Assembly: GCF_006228125.1 (NCBI RefSeq)
Contig: NZ_VDFY01000157.1
Location: 39,600-103,599 of the forward strand
Length of the DNA: 64,000 nt
Direction: 5' to 3'
DNA from: Micromonospora orduensis
GTDB lineage: Bacteria; Actinomycetota; Actinomycetes; Mycobacteriales; Micromonosporaceae
A model generated the notes under the pieces. The model searched no databases and was not told the origin of the DNA. It saw nothing but the letters and a program-made list of their open reading frames with translations. The position numbers were made by a program, and so were the translations under genes. This document shows positions 54,442 to 64,000 of the stretch, piece after piece. The first letter of the stretch is position 1; each line of letters starts with the position of its first letter.

Positions 54442-57400
54442 ATGCTCACCGGTCTGTTCTCCGCCGCCCTGGCCGACCCGGGGCTGGCCCGGGCGCGTGA
54501 CCTGGCGCGCTCCGGTGCCGCCCAGGTCGACGGCCTCGACATCACCGCCCCTGCCGCGTTGCGCCCGTTCGCCGTCGCGGCGGTCGCCGCCGACAACGAG
54601 GGGGCCGGGCGGCCCGTGCTGGCGGTGACCGCCACCACGCGGGAGGCCGACGACCTGGCCGCCGCGCTGGGCGGGTTGCTGCCGTCCGAGCAGGTGGTGG
54701 TGTTCCCTTCGTGGGAGACGCTGCCCCACGAGCGGCTGTCGCCCCGTTCGGACACCGTCGGGCGGCGGTTGGCCGTTCTGCGTCGGCTGGCGCACCCGGA
54801 GTCGACCGACGCTCACGGCGGCACCGGGCCGCTGCGGGTGGTGGTGGCGCCTGTCCGTTCGCTGCTCCAACCGCAGCTCAAAGGGCTGGGCGATCTGGAG
54901 CCGGTGCAGCTCGCGGCCGGCGAGGAGGCGGACCTGGAGGAGGTCGCCCGTCGGTTGACGGACATGGCGTACGCGCGGGTGGACCTGGTCACCAAGCGGG
55001 GCGAGTTCGCGGTGCGCGGTGGGATCCTCGATGTCTTCCCGCCCACCGACGAGCACCCGTCCCGGGTGGAGTTCTGGGGCGACGAGGTGGAGGAGATCCG
55101 CACCTTCGCCGTCGCCGACCAGCGGACGATCGAGCAGGTCCCGCTGCTGTGGGCGCCGCCCTGCCGGGAGCTGCTGCTGACCCCTGAGGTGCGGGGCCGG
55201 GCGGCCGCGCTGGCGCAGGAGCACCCGGAGCTGGCGGAGATCCTGGACAAGCTGGCCGAGGGCATCCCGGTGGAGGGCATGGAGTCGCTGGCCCCGGTGC
55301 TGGTCGGCCCCGACTCGCTGGAGCTGCTGCTGGACGCGATGCCGGCCGGCACCCACGTGCTGCTGTGCGACCCGGAGCGGATCCGCACACGGGCGCACGA
55401 TCTGGTGCGTACCTCGGAGGAGTTCCTGCAGGCCAGCTGGGCCGCCGCCGCGGTCGGCGGCCAGGCGCCGGTGGATGTCGGCGCCGCCGCCTTCCGCACC
55501 CTCGCCGAGGTGCGCGCCGCCGCCGGCAGGCTCGGCCAGCCGTGGTGGACGCTGTCCCCGTTCGGCCTGGTGGAGGCGGAGACCGCCGGGACGCGCCAGC
55601 CCTGGGAGGACGCGCCCGAGCAGGCGTCGGTCACCCCGGACGACGCCATCGCGGTGACCCTCGCCGCCCAGCCGGCCCCGCTCTACCACGGCGAGACCAG
55701 CCGGGTCGTCGACGACCTCAAGCGGTGGGCCGGCGAGGGCTGGTCGATCGCGCTGGTCTTCGAGGGGCACGGCCCCGCCCAGCGGGCGGTGGAGGTGCTG
55801 CGCGACGCCGGGCTGGGCGCCCGGTTGGCCGAGGAGGTGCCGACCGCGCCCGCACCCGGTGACCTGGTGGTCACCTGCGGGGCGCTGAGCAGCGGGTTCG
55901 TCGACGAGGCGTCCCGTTTCGTGGTGCTGACCGGCAACGACGTGACAGGCGGTCGGGGCACCTCGACGCGGGACATGCGCAAGATGCCGAGCCGGCGGCG
56001 CAACACGATCGACCCGCTTGAGCTCAAGGCCGGCGACTTCGTGGTGCACGAGCAGCACGGCATCGGCCGGTACGTCGAGCTGGTGCAGCGCACCGTCAAC
56101 GGCGCGAGCCGGGAATACCTGGTCATCGAGTACGCGGCCAGCAAGCGCGGCCAGCCCGGCGACCGGCTGTTCGTCCCCACCGACCAGCTCGACCAGCTCT
56201 CCCGCTACGTGGGCGGCGAGCAGCCCACCCTGCACAAGATGGGCGGCTCGGACTGGCAGAAGTCCAAGGCCCGGGCCCGCAAGGCGGTCCGGGAGATCGC
56301 CGCGCAGCTCATCCAGCTGTACGCGGCGCGCAAGGCGTCCAAGGGGCACTCGTTCGGCCCGGACACGCCCTGGCAGCGGGAGTTGGAGGACGCGTTCCCC
56401 TGGCAGGAGACGCCCGACCAGCTCGCCGCGATCGACGAGGTCAAGCGGGACATGGAGCAGACCGTCCCGATGGACCGGCTGATCTGTGGCGACGTCGGCT
56501 ACGGCAAGACCGAGATCGCGGTCCGGGCGGCGTTCAAGGCGGTGCAGGACGGTAAGCAGGTGGCGGTGCTGGTGCCGACCACCCTGCTGGTGCAGCAGCA
56601 CTACAACACGTTCGCCGAGCGGATGAGCCAGTTCCCGGTGCAGATCCGGCAGCTGTCGCGGTTCCAGACCGCGAAGGAGACCGAGCGGACGCTGGAGATG
56701 GTCGCCGACGGCACCGTCGACATCGTCATCGGCACGCACCGGCTGCTCCAGACGGCGACCCGGTTCAAGCAGCTGGGTCTGGTGATCGTCGACGAGGAGC
56801 AGCGCTTCGGCGTCGAGCACAAGGAGCACCTGAAGACGCTGCGCGCGTCGGTCGACGTGCTCAGCATGTCGGCCACCCCGATCCCGCGCACCCTGGAGAT
56901 GGCGATCACCGGCATCCGGGAGATGTCCACCATCGCCACCCCGCCGGAGGAGCGGCACCCGGTGCTCACCTTCGTCGGCGCCCAGGACGACCGGCAGGTG
57001 GCCGCGTCCATCCACCGTGAGCTGCTCCGCGACGGGCAGGTCTTCTACCTGCACAACCGGGTCGAGTCGATCGACCGGGCGGCCCGGCGGCTGCGGGAGC
57101 TGGTGCCCGAGGCGCGGGTCGCGGTGGCGCACGGCCAGATGAGCGAGGACGCCCTGGAGAAGGTCATGGTCGGCTTCTGGGAGAAGGAGTTCGACGTCCT
57201 GGTCTGCACCACGATCGTCGAGTCGGGCATCGACATCCCGAACGCCAACACGCTGATCGTGGAGCGGGCCGACCTGCTCGGCCTGGCCCAGCTGCACCAG
57301 ATCCGGGGCCGGGTCGGCCGGGGCCGGGAGCGGGCGTACGCGTACTTCCTCTACCCGCCGGAGAAGCCGCTCACCGAGCACGCCCACGAGCGGCTGGCCA

Positions 57401-58071
57401 CCATCGCGCAGCACACCGAGCTGGGTGCCGGCATGTACGTGGCGATGAAGGACCTGGAGATCCGGGGCGCCGGCAACCTGCTCGGCGGCGAGCAGTCCGG
57501 GCACATCGAGGGCGTCGGCTTCGACCTGTACGTGCGGATGGTCGGCGAGGCGGTGTCCGCGTTCAAGGGTGAGCGGTCGGAGGACGAGCCCGACGTCAAG
57601 ATCGACCTGCCGGTCGACGCGCACCTGCCGCACGACTACGTGAGCGTGGAGCGGCTGCGCCTGGAGATGTACCGCAAGCTCGCCGAGGCGCGCGACGAGG
57701 AGCGGCTGGGCGAGGTGATCGCCGAGATGACCGACCGGTACGGCGAGCCGCCGGCCCCGGTGCAGAACCTGGTGGAGGTGGCCCGGTTCCGCCTGCTGGC
57801 CCGCCGCTACGGCCTGACCGACGTGTCGATGCAGGGCAAGCACGTACGGTTCGGGCCGCTGCCGCTGCCCGACTCGAAGCAGTTGCGGCTCAAGCGCTAC
57901 CACCCGGACGCGGTCTACAAGCAGGCCACCGATCAGGTCAGTGTGCCCCGGCCGACGACCCGCCGGGTCGGTGGTGAGCCGCTGCGCGACCAGGCGCTGC
58001 TCCAGTGGTGTGCTCAGTTGCTCTCCGATGTGCTGGGTGCTCCCGCCCCGCTCGCCGTCGCGGCGACGTGA
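54442..58071 (+). CDS. mfd: Transcription-repair coupling factor Mfd
   Basis: The 1209-aa translocase frees stalled RNA polymerase and recruits UvrA. Visible are the N-terminal UvrB-like region ([40 protein letters not shown]), the RNA-polymerase interaction domain ([20 protein letters not shown]), the RecG-like helicase motor (Walker [18 protein letters not shown], motif [38 protein letters not shown], motif VI region [18 protein letters not shown]) and the C-terminal inhibitory D7. Length is normal. ATG 54442 gives [10 protein letters not shown]; an in-frame GTG at 54412 is less likely because the leader ORF spans it. Confidence 0.95.
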   Translation: MLTGLFSAALADPGLARARDLARSGAAQVDGLDITAPAALRPFAVAAVAADNEGAGRPVLAVTATTREADDLAAALGGLLPSEQVVVFPSWETLPHERLSPRSDTVGRRLAVLRRLAHPESTDAHGGTGPLRVVVAPVRSLLQPQLKGLGDLEPVQLAAGEEADLEEVARRLTDMAYARVDLVTKRGEFAVRGGILDVFPPTDEHPSRVEFWGDEVEEIRTFAVADQRTIEQVPLLWAPPCRELLLTPEVRGRAAALAQEHPELAEILDKLAEGIPVEGMESLAPVLVGPDSLELLLDAMPAGTHVLLCDPERIRTRAHDLVRTSEEFLQASWAAAAVGGQAPVDVGAAAFRTLAEVRAAAGRLGQPWWTLSPFGLVEAETAGTRQPWEDAPEQASVTPDDAIAVTLAAQPAPLYHGETSRVVDDLKRWAGEGWSIALVFEGHGPAQRAVEVLRDAGLGARLAEEVPTAPAPGDLVVTCGALSSGFVDEASRFVVLTGNDVTGGRGTSTRDMRKMPSRRRNTIDPLELKAGDFVVHEQHGIGRYVELVQRTVNGASREYLVIEYAASKRGQPGDRLFVPTDQLDQLSRYVGGEQPTLHKMGGSDWQKSKARARKAVREIAAQLIQLYAARKASKGHSFGPDTPWQRELEDAFPWQETPDQLAAIDEVKRDMEQTVPMDRLICGDVGYGKTEIAVRAAFKAVQDGKQVAVLVPTTLLVQQHYNTFAERMSQFPVQIRQLSRFQTAKETERTLEMVADGTVDIVIGTHRLLQTATRFKQLGLVIVDEEQRFGVEHKEHLKTLRASVDVLSMSATPIPRTLEMAITGIREMSTIATPPEERHPVLTFVGAQDDRQVAASIHRELLRDGQVFYLHNRVESIDRAARRLRELVPEARVAVAHGQMSEDALEKVMVGFWEKEFDVLVCTTIVESGIDIPNANTLIVERADLLGLAQLHQIRGRVGRGRERAYAYFLYPPEKPLTEHAHERLATIAQHTELGAGMYVAMKDLEIRGAGNLLGGEQSGHIEGVGFDLYVRMVGEAVSAFKGERSEDEPDVKIDLPVDAHLPHDYVSVERLRLEMYRKLAEARDEERLGEVIAEMTDRYGEPPAPVQNLVEVARFRLLARRYGLTDVSMQGKHVRFGPLPLPDSKQLRLKRYHPDAVYKQATDQVSVPRPTTRRVGGEPLRDQALLQWCAQLLSDVLGAPAPLAVAAT

Positions 58072-58137
58072 GGTGGGGCCGGCGCGGTGCGGTGGGGGCC
58101 GTCACAGCGAGCGGGAGGGCATGAGAGAGTGACGGGC

Positions 58138-58926
58138 ATGCGTGCTCGCCGTGTGATCGCCGCCGCCAGCGTCGCGGCTCTGGGTGTCCTCTCCCTCGCT
58201 GCCTGCGGGAAGTCCGCGCCGGACGTCGCCGCGTACGTCGGTGACACGACGTACTCCCTGGACCGGGTCGACGCGATCTACGACGACGTGCAGGCGAAGT
58301 ACGGGGAAGCCGTCCGCCGGGAGGCCGGCCAGGCGGGCGCGTCGCCGTCGCCCGAGCAGCTGCGTTCCGCCGTCACCCGGCAGGACGTGGTGAACCTGCT
58401 GGTCAGCCTGGACCTGGGCAAGCGGGTCGCGGCGGCGAAGAACCTCCAGGTGCCCGACGAGGTCAGCCCGGAGCAGTTGGAGCAGAACCTGCGGGTGCCG
58501 GCCAGCACCGAGTACGCCAAGCTCTGGAGTGAGTGGATCGACCTGCTCCAGGCGCTCAACCAGCAGCTTCCGCCGGCCGACCTGAGCGACGACTCCTTGA
58601 TGGCGGTCTACGACGCCCTCACGAAGACCGGGGCCATCCAGGGCGGGATGCAGGTGGCCGACGTGCGGCGGGCCTTCGGCGACGGCGGTTTCGTGCGTAG
58701 CGCCACCGCGCTCAGCGCCGCCCTGGAGGAGGAGGCCGACCGGGTCGACGTCACGATCAACCCGCGTTTCCGGGCGGTGGGCGTGCCGTCGGTGGTGAGC
58801 ACCGGCCAGTCGTTGGTCTTCTACTCGCTGCCGTACATCAACGAGGAGGGCCCGGTCACGGACATCTCCACCCCGGAGTCGGTGCCGTCCAGCGGCAGCC
58901 CGGACGCCGAGGGCACGGCCAGCTGA
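58138..58926 (+). CDS. SurA-N-like lipoprotein (putative extracytoplasmic chaperone)
   Basis: The 262-aa precursor has lipobox LAAC (Cys23, after VAALGVLSL) and a helical region like the SurA N-terminal domain (VAAYVGDTTYSLDRVDAIYD, TRQDVVNLLVSLDLGKRVAA), but no full PPIase domain. Such genes typically lie between mfd and mazG in actinobacteria. It may assist folding of secreted proteins; this is inference. ATG 58138 is used; GTG 58129 is an alternative. The mazG start lies 2 nt after its stop. Confidence 0.8.
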   Translation: MRARRVIAAASVAALGVLSLAACGKSAPDVAAYVGDTTYSLDRVDAIYDDVQAKYGEAVRREAGQAGASPSPEQLRSAVTRQDVVNLLVSLDLGKRVAAAKNLQVPDEVSPEQLEQNLRVPASTEYAKLWSEWIDLLQALNQQLPPADLSDDSLMAVYDALTKTGAIQGGMQVADVRRAFGDGGFVRSATALSAALEEEADRVDVTINPRFRAVGVPSVVSTGQSLVFYSLPYINEEGPVTDISTPESVPSSGSPDAEGTAS

Positions 58927-58928
58927 GC

Positions 58929-59900
58929 ATGACGGCACGGATCGTCCTGCTGGTCACCTCGCCCCGACTGCCCGCGGGCCTGCTGACCGCGGCCGCCTGG
59001 GACGTGGTACGTCAGCATCCGGTGCTGACCGGCGCGGAGAGTGAGCTGGTCACGGCCGTGCGCCAGGCGGGCGCCGAGGTGGCCGTGGTGGACGGCCCGG
59101 CGACGCAGCGGCTGCTGGACCTGGCCGCGGCGCACGGTACGGCGGTCTGGTTGGCCGGCCCGGCCGGCGACGAGGCGCTGGCCCGGGAGTTGGGTCTGCG
59201 GCTGGCGCGCGAGCCGGGGCTGGCCGAGATGGAGCTGATGTACGGCTCGTGGGACCCGCCGGGTGCCCGTCTGCTGGACGCGGTGGCCGTGATGGACCGG
59301 CTGGCCGGGCCGGGTGGTGATCCGTGGAAGCGGGCGCAGACGCACCGTAGCCTCGCCCGGTATCTGCTGGAGGAGAGCTACGAGGCGTACGACGCGATAG
59401 GCGCCGACGACACCGACGCGCTCCGCGAGGAGTTGGGCGACGTGCTTCTCCAGGTGGTGTTGCACGCGCGGCTCGCCGAGGAGCTGCCCGAGGGTGAGCG
59501 GTGGACCATCGACGACGTGGCCGGAGGCCTGGTCGACAAGATGGTCCGGCGCAATCCGCACGTCTTCGCCGGGGCGGAGGCGGGCACGCTGGAGGAGATC
59601 ACCGCCAACTGGGAGCGGATCAAGCGGGCCGAGAAGGCGCGCGACTCGGTGCTGGACGGGGTGGCGCTGAGCCAGCCCGCGCTGGCCCTTGCCGCGCAGA
59701 TCCTGGACCGCGCCGCCCGTATCGGCCTGGCCGTCCCACCTCCGCTGGCCGACACCCAGGTGGACGAGGAGGCGAGGCTGGGAGCGAGCCTCCTGACCAC
59801 GGTGGCCGCGGCCCGAGAGGCCAACCTGAACCCGGAACACGCGCTCCGCCGCGCGACCCTGGCGTACGCCGAGGCCATCCGCGCCGCCGAAGGCAGTTGA
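58929..59900 (+). CDS. mazG: Nucleoside triphosphate pyrophosphohydrolase MazG
   Basis: The 323-aa protein has an N-terminal region of about 100 residues seen in actinobacterial MazG and one MazG domain: DPWKRAQTHRSLARYLLEES followed by YEAYDAI (EExxE motif) and DALREELGDVLLQVVLHARL (ExxD motif), which hold Mg2+. WTIDDVAGGLVDKMVRRNPH continues the fold. It hydrolyses NTPs to NMP and PPi, cleansing damaged nucleotides. It starts 2 nt after the SurA-like gene, so the two form an operon. Confidence 0.9.
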   Translation: MTARIVLLVTSPRLPAGLLTAAAWDVVRQHPVLTGAESELVTAVRQAGAEVAVVDGPATQRLLDLAAAHGTAVWLAGPAGDEALARELGLRLAREPGLAEMELMYGSWDPPGARLLDAVAVMDRLAGPGGDPWKRAQTHRSLARYLLEESYEAYDAIGADDTDALREELGDVLLQVVLHARLAEELPEGERWTIDDVAGGLVDKMVRRNPHVFAGAEAGTLEEITANWERIKRAEKARDSVLDGVALSQPALALAAQILDRAARIGLAVPPPLADTQVDEEARLGASLLTTVAAAREANLNPEHALRRATLAYAEAIRAAEGS

Positions 59901-59968
59901 CGGGCCGGATCCTGACGCAAGCACCTTGATCAACCTGGCCGGCGGACGACGGTCGGTAGGGTGGTCGG

Positions 59969-61588
59969 GTGGAGGCGTTTGGGGTTCTCGCTGAGCGGGT
60001 TGTCGAGGCTTTACTGGAGTCTCGGCCGGGGGTTGCCACCTCGGTGGGGGATCACCGGTTCGACGACCGGCTGCCGGATCTGTCCGCCGGGGCGGTCACC
60101 GGCGATCTCGCGATGCTCTCCGACGCGGCGAACGCGCTGTCCGAGCTGGACCCGGACTCGCTCGACGTCGACGAGCAGGTGGACCACGCGCTGCTCACCT
60201 CGTTCGTCGACCGGGAGTTGTTCGAGCTGACCGAGATCCGCTCCCACGAGTGGAACCCGCTGCGGCACAACCCCGGCCCGCTGCTGCACCCGCTGCTGGC
60301 CCGCCCGTACGCCCCGGCCGAGGTGCGGCTGACCCAGCTGGCCGGCCGGCTCGCCGCCGTACCCGACGCCCTCGCCACGGCCCGCGCGACCCTGCGGGAC
60401 ATGCCGCGGATCCACGCCGAGACGGCGGTCGGGCAGTTCACCGGCACGGCCGCGCTGATCCGTGACGAGTTGCCGGGGCTGATCGCCCAGGCGCCGGGCA
60501 GCCTCGACCGGGTGGAGCCGGCGGCCACCGCCGCGATCGCCGCGATCGAGGAGTTCGTCGCCTGGCTGCGCGCCGGCCTCGCCGCCGACGCCGGGCCGGG
60601 CCGCGACCCACGGCTGGGCCGTCGCCGCTGGGAGGCCCGGCTCTGGCACACCCTCGACACCGAGCTGGGCGCCGCTGAGATCCAACGCCGCGCCTGGGCC
60701 AACCTGGACCGGGTCACCGACGAGATCCGCGCCGCGGCCGTCGAGCTGGTCGGTGGCCGGGCCGACGACGAGGCCGTACGCCGGGCACTGGACGTGCTCG
60801 CCGCCGAACACCCCGACGACGCGACAATCGTCGAGCTGGCCGGCGTCACCCTCGACGAGGCGACCGACTTCGTCCGCCTCCACGACCTCGTCAGCCTGGT
60901 CGACGACAGGTGTGTCATCCAGGAGATGCCGGAGTTCGCCAGGGGCGTCGCCGTGGCGTACTGCGACTCACCGGGCCCGCTGGAGACCGCGAACGTCCCC
61001 ACCTTCTACTGCATCGCCCCCACCCCGTCGGACTGGCCGGCGCAGCGGGTCGAGTCGTTCTACCGCGAGTACAACGACCACATGATCCGCAACCTGACCG
61101 TGCACGAGGCGATGCCGGGGCACTTCCTCCAGCTCGCCCACGCCCGCCGCTACGTCGGTGGTACGCGGGTGCGGGCGCTGGCCGAGTCCGGCCCGTTCAT
61201 CGAGGGCTGGGCGGTGTACGCCGAGGAGCTGATGGCCGGGTTGGGCTTCGGCGGGCTGCCGGTGCGGTTGCAGCAGCTCAAGATGCAGCTGCGGATGACC
61301 ATCAACGCGCTGCTCGACCAGTTGGTGCACGCCGAGGAGCTGCCCGAGGCCGAGGCGATGGCGCTGATGACCGGGCGCGGCTTCCAGGAGGAGGGCGAGG
61401 CGGCCGGCAAGTGGCGCCGGGCGTTGCTCACCTCCACGCAGCTGTCCACCTACTTCGTCGGGTACAGCGAGGTGGCCGAGATCGCCGCCGCCCGCCCGGA
61501 CGGCGTGTCGACGCGCGAGTGGCACGACGCGATGCTCGCCCACGACTGCCCGCCCCCGCGCCACCTGCGCACCCTGCTCGGGGTCTAG
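59969..61588 (+). CDS. DUF885-family metallopeptidase-like protein
   Basis: The 539-aa cytoplasmic protein carries HEAMPGHFLQLA (His379, Glu380, His385), a stretched zinc-site motif HExxxxH typical of DUF885, and the downstream FIEGWAVYAEELMAGLGF block with the third ligand Glu. The N-terminal two thirds are helical. Likely a peptidase of unknown substrate. GTG 59969 is preceded at 6 nt by TAGGGT (59957-59962); leaderless. It is separated from mazG by 68 bp and has its own promoter. Confidence 0.87.
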   Translation: MEAFGVLAERVVEALLESRPGVATSVGDHRFDDRLPDLSAGAVTGDLAMLSDAANALSELDPDSLDVDEQVDHALLTSFVDRELFELTEIRSHEWNPLRHNPGPLLHPLLARPYAPAEVRLTQLAGRLAAVPDALATARATLRDMPRIHAETAVGQFTGTAALIRDELPGLIAQAPGSLDRVEPAATAAIAAIEEFVAWLRAGLAADAGPGRDPRLGRRRWEARLWHTLDTELGAAEIQRRAWANLDRVTDEIRAAAVELVGGRADDEAVRRALDVLAAEHPDDATIVELAGVTLDEATDFVRLHDLVSLVDDRCVIQEMPEFARGVAVAYCDSPGPLETANVPTFYCIAPTPSDWPAQRVESFYREYNDHMIRNLTVHEAMPGHFLQLAHARRYVGGTRVRALAESGPFIEGWAVYAEELMAGLGFGGLPVRLQQLKMQLRMTINALLDQLVHAEELPEAEAMALMTGRGFQEEGEAAGKWRRALLTSTQLSTYFVGYSEVAEIAAARPDGVSTREWHDAMLAHDCPPPRHLRTLLGV

Positions 61589-61604
61589 GGAACCCCCGCG
61601 CCGC

Positions 61605-63794
<2,190 letters not shown>

Positions 63795-63802
63795 GACGTG
63801 GT

Positions 63803-63829
63803 CGGGAAGCCCCACCGCGGGGCTTCCCG
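63803..63829. terminator. Hairpin terminator after enolase
   Basis: CGGGAAGCCCC (63803-63813) and GGGGCTTCCCG (63819-63829), perfect 11-bp arms, ACCGC loop, 9 nt after the stop. Confidence 0.82.
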
Positions 63830-63872
63830 GCAATCTCTGTAACGCATGAAGCCTCGGGGGAGGGGTGTGACG

Positions 63873-64000
63873 ATGCAGCAGCGGCGCACACCGGGTGGTC
63901 AGCGTCCCGCCCGCCGGCCGGGTCAGTCCGGCCGGCCGGGTGGCGGCCGGGGCACCCGTGGGTCGGTCCGCGAGACCGGTGTACGCGCCGAGCCGCGGGG
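63873..64000 (+). CDS. DivIC/FtsB-type septum formation initiator (5' part only)
   Basis: The first 42 codons run off the right edge: MQQRRTPGGQRPARRPGQSG and a further Gly/Arg-rich disordered stretch. The expected membrane helix and coiled coil lie outside the window. Assignment rests on position directly after eno and on the basic, disordered N-terminus typical of actinobacterial FtsB/DivIC. ATG 63873 has GGAGGGG 7 nt upstream; GTG 63867 is too close to it. Confidence 0.6.
   Translation, partial: MQQRRTPGGQRPARRPGQSGRPGGGRGTRGSVRETGVRAEPR

Noticed and set aside
54361..57903. 1180-codon open frame antisense to mfd
   Set aside because: Mirror of GC-rich codon bias in mfd; the sense product contains all Mfd motifs.

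Overview
The window is about 72% G+C, with GC-rich third codon positions, many GTG starts and gene content typical of Actinobacteria: decaprenyl-type Z-isoprenyl synthase, GuaB1, a split acyl-CoA carboxylase with epsilon subunit, GTP-dependent PEP carboxykinase, DUF4245 beside class II FBPase, and an LppX/LprG-like lipoprotein pair. The proteins look most like Micromonosporaceae, probably Micromonospora; this is recognition from memory, not a search. It is a chromosomal segment. I see no rRNA, tRNA, CRISPR array, insertion sequence or phage genes.

Layout. 1-5.2 kb: GuaB1 (cut by the left edge), acyl-CoA carboxylase alpha chain, then a PadR regulator and a two-gene DrrAB-type ABC exporter with matching inverted-repeat operators. 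5.2-10 kb: O-methyltransferase and Maf, then a lower-GC three-gene type VII secretion cassette (small helical YxxxD protein, PPE-like protein, mycosin), then a tiny carboxylase epsilon subunit. 10-19 kb: PknB-type kinase, GH25 lysozyme, M50-like peptidase, ketopantoate reductase-like enzyme, ECF sigma factor with membrane partner, carboxylase beta chain and biotin ligase. 19-28 kb: PH-domain protein, MaoC-like protein, two GtrA proteins, PckG, a prenyl reductase, UppS, OtsB. 28-32 kb: a small XRE-type regulator diverging from a run of overlapping very small ORFs, then PIN-PhoH. 32-46.5 kb: a transglycosylase-like wall protein, rhomboid protease, ferredoxin-NADP reductase-like enzyme, a large uncharacterised membrane protein, transporter-GlpX, DUF4245, two paralogous lipoproteins, XseBA, IspH and RmuC. 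46.5-64 kb: PEP carboxylase, a YhgE-like membrane protein, LD-carboxypeptidase, an AraC regulator, a cyclase-family hydrolase, Mfd, a SurA-like lipoprotein, MazG, a DUF885 peptidase, enolase and the start of a DivIC/FtsB gene.

How genes work together. The four carboxylase-related genes (alpha, epsilon, beta, biotin ligase) form one functional set, spread over 17 kb by unrelated genes. PckG, PEP carboxylase, GlpX and enolase cover the PEP/gluconeogenesis node. UppS, IspH and the prenyl reductase belong to isoprenoid and lipid-carrier metabolism. Lysozyme, transglycosylase, LD-carboxypeptidase, PknB and DivIC touch the cell wall and division.

Most notable signals. (1) More than twenty genes have a TANNNT-like -10 hexamer 5-8 nt before the start codon, the mark of leaderless mRNAs. 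(2) Three leaderless small ORFs sit directly ahead of and coupled to larger genes: 29298, phoH and mfd. (3) Four long-arm intergenic palindromes of unrelated sequence but similar architecture. (4) Two PadR operators. (5) Two Crp-like sites. (6) The type VII cassette inside the carboxylase neighbourhood.
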